Shown here piece after piece: positions 24,765-32,531 of a stretch of 64,000 nt of DNA. The stretch covers positions 399,224 to 463,223 of the forward strand of contig CAWFYV010000004.1 in assembly GCA_963820185.1 (NCBI GenBank). The letters are read 5' to 3'. Below the pieces are notes generated by a model. That model had not been told where the DNA came from. It saw only the letters and a program-made list of their open reading frames with translations, and did no database searches. Within the stretch, counting starts at the first letter, position 1; every line of letters starts with the position of its first letter. The stretch comes from Aquilonibacter sp963820185. GTDB taxonomy: Bacteria; Vulcanimicrobiota; Vulcanimicrobiia; Vulcanimicrobiales; Vulcanimicrobiaceae. Both the position numbers and the translations under genes were made by a program.

Positions 24765-25091
24765 CTAGTCTCCCTCGCTGGACTCGTCCCGACGAAATGC
24801 CCTGTTCATTAACATCTCAAATGCGGCATGCTCGCTCTGAGGTCTAAGGGCAACTTCGGTAACGAGCACGCTCAAGGGATCAAGCAAGAGCTGCTCGGCT
24901 TTTTCGGGATCGTTAGTCGCAAGAATGGCTGCAAGCGCATCGGCGCGCTGCCGCAAGGCGGCGAGATGCTCCCGCAGGCACGAGCGCACTGAGTCGATCC
25001 GACCGTAGTGGTAGCAGCACTGTTCGTGCAGTGCAAACTCCTGAATCGCCTCGCTTGTTCGGCTTATCGTAAACGTTGTCGAAGGCTTCAT
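24765..25091 (-). CDS. Hypothetical helical protein coupled to the RRM gene
   Basis: A 108-aa, mostly helical protein (MKPSTTFTISRTSEAIQEFALHEQCC). An HEQCCYHYGRIDSVRSC segment contains three cysteines and two histidines, a possible metal site. Its ATG starts one base after the RRM stop (TAACATG), so it is likely translated by coupling. No family recognised. It is convergent with the His-rich gene, with 5 nt between the stops. Confidence 0.6.
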   Translation of the reverse strand: MKPSTTFTISRTSEAIQEFALHEQCCYHYGRIDSVRSCLREHLAALRQRADALAAILATNDPEKAEQLLLDPLSVLVTEVALRPQSEHAAFEMLMNRAFRRDESSEGD

Positions 25092-25092
25092 G

Positions 25093-25365
25093 TTAGCGCT
25101 GTGCGGGACCGACTGCTTCGCGCGGGCGCGCCTCGGTCACGACGAGTGCGCGGCCGGCGATACTTCGTCCGCAGAACTGCGCGATCGCTGCGCTGGCGGC
25201 TTCTACGTTCTCAAATTCGACAAAGCCGAATCCCTTGGGTCTTTGCGTCTCGCGATCGACGATGATTCGAACCGACACGACTTGCCCGGCAACTTCGAAG
25301 AGGTCTTTGAGGCCGTCTTCGGTCATCGAGAACGGCAGATTTCCGACAAAGAGACGTCTTGACAT
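25093..25365 (-). CDS. RRM-domain RNA-binding protein
   Basis: A 90-aa single RNA-recognition-motif protein. RNP2 is LFVGNLPF at residues 5-12 and RNP1 is KGFGFVEF near 44-51, each with the aromatic residues that stack on RNA bases. The length matches the small bacterial/cyanobacterial Rbp proteins, many of which are cold-induced. AAGGA precedes the ATG by about 6 nt. The gene follows the TonB receptor on the same strand after 38 nt and is coupled to the 108-aa gene. Confidence 0.95.
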   Translation of the reverse strand: MSRRLFVGNLPFSMTEDGLKDLFEVAGQVVSVRIIVDRETQRPKGFGFVEFENVEAASAAIAQFCGRSIAGRALVVTEARPREAVGPAQR

Positions 25366-25403
25366 GGTTTTTCCTTTTGGATGATCCGGTTGAAATTCTT
25401 CGC

Positions 25404-27788
25404 TTACGGCGTGAAGCGGACGCCCATGCTGATGGTGCGCGGGGGAGCGTAATGGTTCCCCTGCGCATTGATCAGCGTCACGTAGTAGTGATCGTTGAGC
25501 AGGTTTTGGATATTGACCGTGAGCGCCGTTTTGGGGCCAATCGATATGCCCTTCTCGACCGAAAAGATCGTATGCGGCGTCTGCTTGCAGTACCCTGGCG
25601 TGCCATCCGGGCAGATATCCGACGAGAGTCCGCTGCCGTACTCGCCGTCAAGCGAGAGCCAGCCGCCGCGTTTGTCGCGCAGCAGCACGCCGCTTGCGAT
25701 GCTGTAGCGTTGCTCGTGGTCGGCCGGCGTGTAGCCGTCCGGCGCTCCAAAGCACGGTGCCAGCAATTGTGTTTCGCAACCGCTGTTGAGCGAGACGACG
25801 TGCGCGAACGAGAAGTAGAATCGGCCTCCCCGCTGCAGAGGCTGCACGTAATTGATCGCCTCCTGCGAGAGCCGGCCGAGCACGTAGTTGATGTCCTGGT
25901 GCAGCAGCGTCACGCCGACCTGGGTGTCGTCGATCAAGTCGTTGGCGTTCTTCTGCCACACGCGAAAGCCCAGATCGCCCGAGCCGAGCGGGATGTGCCC
26001 GCCGAGTTCGAGTTGCGTGTCGCGCTCGGGCTTGAGGTCGAACTGCGCCGGCGTCGGCTGGAGCGGAAGGTTGAGCAAATACGCAGCGTCCGGACTGACG
26101 TTTTCGAGCGAGAACGGCTCGAAGAATCGTCCGATGTAGGCATACACGTTGGTGCGCGGGCCCCAGAAGCGCGTCAACTTGAAGCGCGGGCTGAACGCGC
26201 CAAACCCTTGCGCGAAGTCAGTCGACTTGATGCTGAAGAAATCGTAGCGCAAGCCGTAATCGGCTTCCCACAGGTTGCTCATCCGCCAGCTATCTTGGAC
26301 GTACGATTGATAGGTATTGCCGAGATTTGGCGCGTTGTCGATGACGGGGGTCGGCGCGTCGGGCGTACCCGGGGTCACAATCGGCGCGAGGAAGTTATTG
26401 GGTTGGAGCGTGATCTCGTAGTACTTCAGAATGCGCGCGAGATCGTAGGAACCGCCGGCCGCAATCGTATGCCTCCCGAAGTTTTGCGTGTAGTCGGCCT
26501 GCATGATGTAGTCGATCGCCGTGCGCTGATCGGCCAGCGAAAAAGCGCACGTGGTCGGCCCATACGAACCCGACGCCAACGCGTCGGCGCAATCGGTCGG
26601 CGTGCCGCCGTTCCCGAATGGCGGCGGCGTGACATTGAGCGCCTCACCGTAGATCCAGTCGTTGTTCGGATCGCCGAAGTCCTGGATCTTCCCGGATTTG
26701 AACGCCGGCCCGAAGGTCAGCACGCCAGTGTCGCCGATCGCGTGGCGAAACTGCACCGCGAGAAACGTATCTTCCTGATTCTCGTTGTCGTCGGTCGTAG
26801 CCGGTTCGCCGTACTGGACGTCGTTGGGAATCTGGAACGTGCTATTGCTATGAATCACGGTGACGTTGGTGTAGTTGTTCTTGCCGCTTGGCAGCGTAAA
26901 GCGCGCGAACTGGTTGAAATTGCTCGCGGCGTTGTGCGGCGAGTCGAAATTCGGCGGATCGAGTCCGCGGTTCGTGTTTTCACCGCTGAGCGAAATATCG
27001 TAACCGCCGCCACCGGCGATCGGCGCATGATAGCCGATCGTCGAGTCTACCGTGGCGTACGAACCGTACGTGACATTCCCGTCAAAGCCGGCCGGCCCGG
27101 TTCCGGCGCGCGTCGCCATGTTGAAGACCGATCCAAAGCGCAATCCGTACTGCGCGGGGTACGCGCCCTCGGTCAGGTCGACGAACGAGATGTCATTGAG
27201 ATTGATCTCACCGCCGATATCACGATTGAGTTCTTGCGGCAACGGCACGCCGTCGAGCATGTAGTTGATCACGCCGTGATCGCCGTTGATGTGCACCACG
27301 CCGTTGGCTCCGCGAACCGCGCCCGGCATCTGGATTTCCATCTCCGAGAAGCTGTTGTTGTAGGGCATCTCCGTAATCTGCGTGTGATTGAGTGCCACGT
27401 CGCTGCCGCTGCCGCGCAGCACGCCGGCCGCTCCGGCCGTAACCGCAACCGCGGTGATCTCCTTGAGCGGCACGAGCGCGAGCGCAATCGCCGCGCCGCC
27501 GATGCTCAGATCGACGCGGACGATCGCCTGCCGGTCGCCGGACTTCGCCTCCACCGTATACGTGCCGAGCAAGAGCGGCGGGAACGCAAAGTGCCCACGA
27601 TCGTCGGTCGTCGTCTTGACCGTCACGTTGTTTCCGGTTGCGGTCACCTGCAGGTGCGCGACCGGCCGGCCGTCCTGGGTCGCCGTGCCGGACAAGTAGG
27701 CGCTCGCATTCGCTGCGAGGACCGGCGAGGCAACCAGGACGCTGAGGAGCGCTGCAAAGGGCATCGCCAATTTGGGAATGATTCGCAT
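25404..27788 (-). CDS. TonB-dependent receptor with carboxypeptidase-like N-terminal domain
   Basis: A 794-aa outer-membrane receptor. ATG 27788 is chosen because it opens a good signal peptide (MRIIPKLAMPFAALLSVLVASPVLA); upstream in-frame starts add no such segment. Domains: a beta-sandwich (YLSGTATQDGRPVAHLQVTATG) around residues 27-110, a plug (ITEMPYNNSFSEMEIQMPGAVR ... MLDGVPLPQELNRD ... EGAYPAQYGLRFGSV) to about 230, then the barrel ending RTISMGVRFTP. The terminal residue is Pro after Phe-Thr, slightly atypical. Two Fur-like boxes overlap and precede the start, suggesting iron-repressed expression and an iron-chelate substrate. Confidence 0.93.
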   Translation of the reverse strand: MRIIPKLAMPFAALLSVLVASPVLAANASAYLSGTATQDGRPVAHLQVTATGNNVTVKTTTDDRGHFAFPPLLLGTYTVEAKSGDRQAIVRVDLSIGGAAIALALVPLKEITAVAVTAGAAGVLRGSGSDVALNHTQITEMPYNNSFSEMEIQMPGAVRGANGVVHINGDHGVINYMLDGVPLPQELNRDIGGEINLNDISFVDLTEGAYPAQYGLRFGSVFNMATRAGTGPAGFDGNVTYGSYATVDSTIGYHAPIAGGGGYDISLSGENTNRGLDPPNFDSPHNAASNFNQFARFTLPSGKNNYTNVTVIHSNSTFQIPNDVQYGEPATTDDNENQEDTFLAVQFRHAIGDTGVLTFGPAFKSGKIQDFGDPNNDWIYGEALNVTPPPFGNGGTPTDCADALASGSYGPTTCAFSLADQRTAIDYIMQADYTQNFGRHTIAAGGSYDLARILKYYEITLQPNNFLAPIVTPGTPDAPTPVIDNAPNLGNTYQSYVQDSWRMSNLWEADYGLRYDFFSIKSTDFAQGFGAFSPRFKLTRFWGPRTNVYAYIGRFFEPFSLENVSPDAAYLLNLPLQPTPAQFDLKPERDTQLELGGHIPLGSGDLGFRVWQKNANDLIDDTQVGVTLLHQDINYVLGRLSQEAINYVQPLQRGGRFYFSFAHVVSLNSGCETQLLAPCFGAPDGYTPADHEQRYSIASGVLLRDKRGGWLSLDGEYGSGLSSDICPDGTPGYCKQTPHTIFSVEKGISIGPKTALTVNIQNLLNDHYYVTLINAQGNHYAPPRTISMGVRFTP

Positions 27789-27810
27789 GATTTGCAAATG
27801 ATTCGCATTT
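27777..27810 (-). promoter_or_regulatory. Tandem Fur-box-like operator at the TonB receptor start
   Basis: AATGATTCGCAT occurs twice on the plus strand, at 27777-27788 (covering the start codon) and 27797-27808, exactly 20 bp or two helical turns apart. On the coding strand the upstream copy reads AAATGCGAATCATTT, which differs from the classical Fur-box core AAATGATAATCATTT at two central positions. Confidence 0.5.
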
Positions 27811-27880
27811 CGGGGTCGCTCCCCTTCTGGAGTGCTCGGAGGCTCGAAGTTTTCTAAGGGTGAATAGCCGGGTCGCCAAT

Positions 27881-28900
27881 ATGCACGACTTCTCAGCACG
27901 TTCGATTGTTGTAACCGGTGCCGCCGGGCTCATCGGCAGCGCCCTCATTTGGGCCCTCAACCGCCGCGGCATCGACGACATCATCGCGGTCGACCGCCTC
28001 GACGAATCCGAGAAGTGGCGGCATCTCGTGCCGCTACGTTTTGCCGATTACGTCGACGCTGACGATTTCTTGTCGGTGCTCGACGAGCGACCCGACGCGT
28101 TCGGCGCGATCGGCACCATCTTCCATCTCGGTGCGTGCTCCTCGACCACCGAGCGCGATTCCGACTACCTCATGCGCAACAACTACGAATACACCAAGGC
28201 GCTCGCGCAGTGGGCGATCGAACGCGACGTCCGCTTCGTATACGCATCGTCGGCGGCGACCTACGGCGCGCTCGAAGACAATCTCTCCGACGAGATCGAC
28301 TTGCGCACGTTGCGTCCGCTCAACATGTACGCATATTCGAAACACCTCTTCGATCTTTACGCGCAGCGAACCGGCATCTGCGACGGCATCGTGGGCCTCA
28401 AGTATTTCAACGTCTTTGGTCCCAACGAAGACCATAAGGGCGACATGCGCAGCGTTGTCTGTAAAGCCTACGAACAGATCCGTGCCGGCGGTGGCGTCAA
28501 ACTCTTTAAGAGTTACCGCCCCGAGTTCCGCGACGGCGAGCAGCGCCGTGATTTCATCTACGTCAAGGATGCCGTTGAAATGACACTTGCAGTCGCGCAA
28601 AACGATGCCCGCGGATTGGTGAACATCGGCTCGGGCCAGGCACAGACCTGGCTCGACCTGGTGCGGCCGATCTTCAAGGCACTTGGATTGCCCGAGCGCA
28701 TTGAATTCATCGAGATGCCGGAACCTTTGCGCCCGAAATATCAGTATTCTACGCAAGCGCGGATCGACCGTCTGCGTGCGAGCGGCTACACCGCACCGGT
28801 CACGCCGCTTGCGGATGCGGTGAGCGACTACGTGTCGAATTATCTCGTTCCCGCGCGCGTCCTCGATCCCGTGCAAGAAGAAGCCCTCTCCGTCCGATAA
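27881..28900 (+). CDS. hldD: ADP-L-glycero-D-manno-heptose 6-epimerase
   Basis: A 339-aa NADP-dependent short-chain epimerase making the ADP-heptose used for LPS inner core. It shows the N-terminal Rossmann motif VTGAAGLIGSALI, the family marker FHLGACSSTTE, YASSAATYG, the catalytic YAYSK, KYFNVFGPNEDHKGDM and RRDFIYVKDAV, in the same order as E. coli HldD. ATG 27881 is used; a GTG at 27860 is in frame but sits against its own purine run. The gene is evidence for a heptose-containing outer leaflet. The next gene follows after 9 nt. Confidence 0.92.
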   Translation: MHDFSARSIVVTGAAGLIGSALIWALNRRGIDDIIAVDRLDESEKWRHLVPLRFADYVDADDFLSVLDERPDAFGAIGTIFHLGACSSTTERDSDYLMRNNYEYTKALAQWAIERDVRFVYASSAATYGALEDNLSDEIDLRTLRPLNMYAYSKHLFDLYAQRTGICDGIVGLKYFNVFGPNEDHKGDMRSVVCKAYEQIRAGGGVKLFKSYRPEFRDGEQRRDFIYVKDAVEMTLAVAQNDARGLVNIGSGQAQTWLDLVRPIFKALGLPERIEFIEMPEPLRPKYQYSTQARIDRLRASGYTAPVTPLADAVSDYVSNYLVPARVLDPVQEEALSVR

Positions 28901-28909
28901 CGAGGCCCG

Positions 28910-29653
28910 ATGTCAAATTCCCGTTCCGAGCGCCGCCGTCAAACGCGCGGTGGCTCAGCGCCACCGCCCAAACGCGATCCAATGATGATCGTGTACATCA
29001 GCGCAGCCGCGCTGATCGTCGCCGTCATCGCGATCTTCGCCACGATGAATTGGATGCAGCAGCGCCGCGTCACGGCGGCCTACGCCACGCCGACGCCCGC
29101 GCCATCGACCGCACCGACGATGAAGCCGATTCAATTGACCGACGGTGAAACACTCGGCAAACCGCTGATTGCCGTCGCGAAAAACGGCGTCGCCGATACG
29201 CCGAAAGGCGGCTTAGGGCAACCCGTCGACAACATCAGCTGCGGCGGGATGGAGTACAGCACGCTGCACATCCACACGCACTTGGCAATCTTTTACAACG
29301 GCACGCAGGTCGCGATACCGCGACTCGTCGGTGGCGCGAATGTGCCGCCGCAAGGCTGTCTGTACTGGATCCACACGCACTCGATGGACGGCATCATCCA
29401 CGTCGAATCGCCCGTATTGCAACCTGAAGGGAGCGCCAGCTTCAACCTTGGGATGTTCTTCGACATCTGGGGTCAACCGCTTGCGCGCGATAACATCGCC
29501 GGGCTCAAAGGGCCGGTCATCGCGTACGTGAACGGCACGCGCTACGACGGCGATCTGCGAATGATTCCGCTGCTCTCGCACCAGCAGGTTGTGCTCGAAG
29601 TCGGCACACCGACCGTACCACCGCCAAACTATGCGTTCCCGCCACTAGATTAA
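28910..29653 (+). CDS. Membrane-anchored protein with a conserved-looking His cluster
   Basis: A 247-aa protein with a basic N-terminus, one membrane anchor at about 25-47 (MMIVYISAAALIVAVIAIFATM), a Thr/Pro linker (ATPTPAPSTAPT) and an extracytoplasmic domain. The domain carries LHIHTHLAIFYNG, a cysteine pair about 41 residues apart (NISCGG, QGCLYW) and WIHTHSMDGIIHVESP. That is at least six histidines in two HxH-type clusters, a strong hint of a metal-binding beta-domain. GAGG precedes the ATG. It is convergent with the TlpA-MauE pair and near Nramp and SCO genes, so copper or iron handling is plausible, but no function is known to me. Confidence 0.75.
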   Translation: MSNSRSERRRQTRGGSAPPPKRDPMMIVYISAAALIVAVIAIFATMNWMQQRRVTAAYATPTPAPSTAPTMKPIQLTDGETLGKPLIAVAKNGVADTPKGGLGQPVDNISCGGMEYSTLHIHTHLAIFYNGTQVAIPRLVGGANVPPQGCLYWIHTHSMDGIIHVESPVLQPEGSASFNLGMFFDIWGQPLARDNIAGLKGPVIAYVNGTRYDGDLRMIPLLSHQQVVLEVGTPTVPPPNYAFPPLD

Positions 29654-30219
29654 CGCAGAACTTTGTCGAGTGCGGCGGCGAGTTCCTGATACGGGACCTC
29701 GCCGCTGTTGATGTAGGCGATGTTTTTGTCACGCCCGACGATCGCGATCGTCGGATAGCCGCCCCGCAGATACAGTTTCGCCACGGTAAGATTGGGATCG
29801 TACGCGGCGATCGGGTACTTGACGTTGAACTTGATCGAAAAGTTCAACACGTCAAACGGTGATTCGGGCGAGGTCTCGTCCATGCCGGTGTCGCTGCCCG
29901 GAATCGCAAGAAAGGTAACACGCTTGCCGTACGCTGCGTAGAGTTTGTTCATTACGGCGGTCTCACGCTGGCAATGCGGGCACCACGTCGCAAAGATTTC
30001 GATCAGCACCGGTTGCTTCACGGTCGCGAGGTCGAAGAGCCCACCGGTACTCGGAAGGGTAAACTCCGGCGCTTTTTGTCCGATTGCGAGCGGCGCATTG
30101 ACGGGCGCGCTCGAAGCGTTCTGCAATTGCGACGGATGCAATTTCACGTAGAGGATGCCGCCGGCAACGAGCACGACGAGCACGAGTGCGGAGACAATGG
30201 CGAGCGCGCGTTGGTTCAT
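29650..30219 (-). CDS. TlpA-like membrane-anchored thiol-disulphide oxidoreductase
   Basis: A 189-aa thioredoxin-fold protein anchored by an N-terminal helix (ALAIVSALVLVVLVAGGILYV). The redox motif is WCPHC within FATWCPHCQRETAVMN, and the cis-Pro region is GGYPTIAIVG. ATG 30219 overlaps the stop of the MauE-type gene (ATGA), so the longer reading is rejected. It is expected to reduce or exchange disulphides of periplasmic proteins, with the MauE/DoxX partner feeding electrons across the membrane. The last codons overlap the convergent His-cluster gene by 4 nt. Confidence 0.9.
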   Translation of the reverse strand: MNQRALAIVSALVLVVLVAGGILYVKLHPSQLQNASSAPVNAPLAIGQKAPEFTLPSTGGLFDLATVKQPVLIEIFATWCPHCQRETAVMNKLYAAYGKRVTFLAIPGSDTGMDETSPESPFDVLNFSIKFNVKYPIAAYDPNLTVAKLYLRGGYPTIAIVGRDKNIAYINSGEVPYQELAAALDKVLR

Positions 30220-30647
30220 CGTGGGCGAAACCTCCGATCCAGAGCGAATGCGCCGGGCGCGCGCAGAGCGATGAAAAGAGCAATGCCCGCTAAGGCAAGA
30301 TCGAAGGCGACGTGGGGCCAATCCGCGACCGCCGCATCACCCGGTCCAAAGCAGCCGCAGTTCGCGGGAATGCCGCGCAGCACCGCTGATGCGATCGCGG
30401 CGGCATACAGGACGAACTGGACGGTCGCCACCCACCCGGCGATTCGCGTGAAGAGACCGGCGATCAGATACAGGCCGAGCAGGATCTCGAAGTACGGCAG
30501 GATCACCGCCAGCGGCGCTACCACCCCCGGCGGCAGTAGCCGGAAGCCGGCGATCGCCGAGGCCAGCGCCGCAGGGGAGCCGACCTTGAGCGCGCCCGTC
30601 GCGAGTAAGAGGGCGCCAAGCAGCCAGCGCGCGAGTGCAACCGCCAT
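30216..30647 (-). CDS. MauE/DoxX-like redox-associated membrane protein
   Basis: A 143-aa four-helix membrane protein: ARWLLGALLLATGALKVGSP, VAPLAVILPYFEILLGLYLIAG, WVATVQFVLYAAAIASAV and VAFDLALAGIALFIAL. The IPANCGCFGPGD motif holds the CxC pair typical of the MauE branch, which supports disulphide chemistry in the periplasm. It is translationally coupled to the TlpA-like gene. The promoter region is shared with the divergent Nramp gene and contains the DtxR-type operator. Confidence 0.85.
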   Translation of the reverse strand: MAVALARWLLGALLLATGALKVGSPAALASAIAGFRLLPPGVVAPLAVILPYFEILLGLYLIAGLFTRIAGWVATVQFVLYAAAIASAVLRGIPANCGCFGPGDAAVADWPHVAFDLALAGIALFIALRAPGAFALDRRFRPR

Positions 30648-30683
30648 CGATACAGACCTTTCATGCAGAGGGCGTCATCCAAA

Positions 30684-30697
30684 TTAGGCTAACCTAA
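30684..30697 (+). promoter_or_regulatory. DtxR/IdeR/MntR-type metal operator
   Basis: TTAGGCTAACCTAA equals bases 6-19 of the IdeR/DtxR consensus TTAGGTTAGGCTAACCTAA. The left five bases of the 19-mer are not matched (CCAAA). It lies 11 bp before the Nramp ATG and 36 bp before the divergent MauE start, so one bound dimer pair could repress both directions. A DtxR-family gene is present at 62427-63095. Confidence 0.7.
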
Positions 30698-30707
30698 CAA
30701 CAAAACC

Positions 30708-31985
30708 ATGGCCACCCTCGAGACACCCGCCGCGACCGCTGCGCCCCGCCGTTCGCTCTGGCAGTTGATTCTGCGCTTCTTGGCCGTTACCGGTCCGGGC
30801 CTCATCGTGGCATTTGCCGATACCGAAGCGGGCAGCGTGACCACGGCGTCGGTCTCGGGTGCGCAGTTCGGCTACAAGCTGATTCTGTTGCAGCTGCTCT
30901 TGATCGTGCCGCTCTTCGTCGTGCAAGAGATGACCGTGCGCTTGGGGACGGTGACGGGCAAGGGACACGCACGTCTGATTCGCGAGCACTACGGACTCGG
31001 CTGGGCATGGGTCTCGCTCGGCACGATGTTGGTCACCAACATCGCTGCACTCGTGACCGAGTTTGCGGGTATCGCTGGTGCCGCGCTGATCTTTGGTCTC
31101 CCCGCGGCACCGCTCGTGATCCTTGCCGCAGTCCTGCTCGTCGTCGTGATCTTCACTGCGTCGTATAAACGCGCGGAGATGTTCGCATTTGCGCTGTGTA
31201 CCGTCGAGCTACTCTTTATTCCGGCAGCCTTCGCCGCGCATCCGCCGGTGCACGACGTCATCATGCAAGGCATCTTTGGGAAGCAGCCGCTGGCCGACTA
31301 TGGCTATCTGATGCTGATCGCATCGAACATCGGCGCGGTGATCATGCCGTGGATGATCTTCTATCAACAGAGTGCCGTCGTCGATAAGGGTTTGACGACC
31401 AAGGATCTCGGTTTCGCGCGGTTCGATACCGGACTCGGCGCGGTGCTCACGCAGGGCATCATGTGCGCGATCATCATCACGACCGCCGCAACGCTCTTTG
31501 TCCATCACATCCAAGTCACCGACGCCGCGCATGCCGCGCTCGCGTTCCAGCCGCTCGTCGGGCGTTTTGCCGGCCTCACCTTCGGCATCGGTTTGATCGG
31601 CGCGTCAATGCTTGGCGCGTTCGTCGTCTCGCTCGCGACCGCGTGGGCGTTTGGCGAGGCCTTCGGCTGGCGTTGCTCGCTCAACGATGGCCTGCGTGCC
31701 AAGCGCTTTAGCGCGCTCTATATCGCGTGTGTGGTCGTCGCTGCCGGCGTCGTGTTGATTCCGAATCTGCCGCTCATTCAGCTCACGCTCAACGTGGAGG
31801 CCTTCAACGGCTTCGTGCTTCCGATCGTGCTCGGCTTCTTGCTCGTACTGGTCAACGACAAACGCGTGATCGGCGACCGGCGCAACACACTGCTCGGGAA
31901 TGCGATCGCGTTCTCGCTCTCGGCGGTCATCGTTGTTCTCGGTGTGTGGATGACCTTTCAGACGATCCTCCACCCTGGAAGCTAA
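30708..31985 (+). CDS. Divergent Nramp-family divalent metal transporter
   Basis: A 425-aa inner-membrane transporter with about 11 helices and the Nramp fold. The unwound part of helix 1 reads FADTEAGS where classical MntH has DPGN, and helix 6 reads IMPWMIFYQQ where MntH has MPHNLYLH. The first Asp is kept, but the Asn and the MPH Met-His context are altered, so ion choice may differ (Mn, Mg or other). Clear family blocks are VTGPGLIVAFAD, VQEMTVRLGTVTGKGHARLI and IASNIGAVIMPW. A DtxR-type operator precedes it and two SCO genes follow with 3-nt spacing or overlap. Confidence 0.9.
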   Translation: MATLETPAATAAPRRSLWQLILRFLAVTGPGLIVAFADTEAGSVTTASVSGAQFGYKLILLQLLLIVPLFVVQEMTVRLGTVTGKGHARLIREHYGLGWAWVSLGTMLVTNIAALVTEFAGIAGAALIFGLPAAPLVILAAVLLVVVIFTASYKRAEMFAFALCTVELLFIPAAFAAHPPVHDVIMQGIFGKQPLADYGYLMLIASNIGAVIMPWMIFYQQSAVVDKGLTTKDLGFARFDTGLGAVLTQGIMCAIIITTAATLFVHHIQVTDAAHAALAFQPLVGRFAGLTFGIGLIGASMLGAFVVSLATAWAFGEAFGWRCSLNDGLRAKRFSALYIACVVVAAGVVLIPNLPLIQLTLNVEAFNGFVLPIVLGFLLVLVNDKRVIGDRRNTLLGNAIAFSLSAVIVVLGVWMTFQTILHPGS

Positions 31986-31988
31986 ACC

Positions 31989-32531
31989 ATGAAATTTCCC
32001 GTCGCGCTCGCGCTTGCGGCCGCGCTGTTCGCGGGCTGCGCGCACCCAACCGCACCGGACTTTACACTCACAAGCGATAGCGGCACGCCATGGGAACTCT
32101 CGGCGCAACATGGAAAAACCGTTGCCCTCTTCTTCGGCTTTACGCATTGCACCGACACGTGCCCGGATACGCTCGCGAAGCTTGCAGCCTCGCTGCGTGC
32201 CGACGGCGCGAATGCGCAGAACGCAACGATCGCGTTCGTAACGATCGACCCCGAGCGCGACACGCCGGCCGTGATGCGCGCCTATATCCAACGATTTCCG
32301 GGCGCGCCGATCGTGGGGCTCACCGGAACACCGGCGCAGATTGCAGCCGTGGAGAATGCCTACCACGTGTGGTCGAAGAAGATGCCGGCTGTGCATAGTC
32401 GGGATGACTACGATGAAGCCCACAGCGCGTTTACCTTTCTCATCGACCGCAATGGCAATGAGCGCATGATTCACAATGACGACGATCCGCAGCGCGACTT
32501 TGCCGCCGATCTGGCGACGTTGCTGCGATGA
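31989..32531 (+). CDS. SCO1/SenC family copper-chaperone lipoprotein
   Basis: A 180-aa thioredoxin-fold protein. The lipobox LFAGC makes Cys17 the likely lipidated residue. Copper ligands are in place: Cys54 and Cys58 (FTHCTDTCPD) and His145 (DEAHSAFTFLID). The family delivers copper to the CuA site of cytochrome c oxidase or acts as a thiol reductase. It is placed 3 nt after the Nramp gene and overlaps the next SCO gene (ATGA). Confidence 0.93.
   Translation: MKFPVALALAAALFAGCAHPTAPDFTLTSDSGTPWELSAQHGKTVALFFGFTHCTDTCPDTLAKLAASLRADGANAQNATIAFVTIDPERDTPAVMRAYIQRFPGAPIVGLTGTPAQIAAVENAYHVWSKKMPAVHSRDDYDEAHSAFTFLIDRNGNERMIHNDDDPQRDFAADLATLLR

Noticed and set aside
25359..27857. 832-codon plus-strand open frame antisense to the TonB receptor
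   Set aside because: Composition is Arg/Glu/Val-rich shadow sequence without motifs, while the minus strand encodes a complete receptor with signal peptide, plug and barrel.
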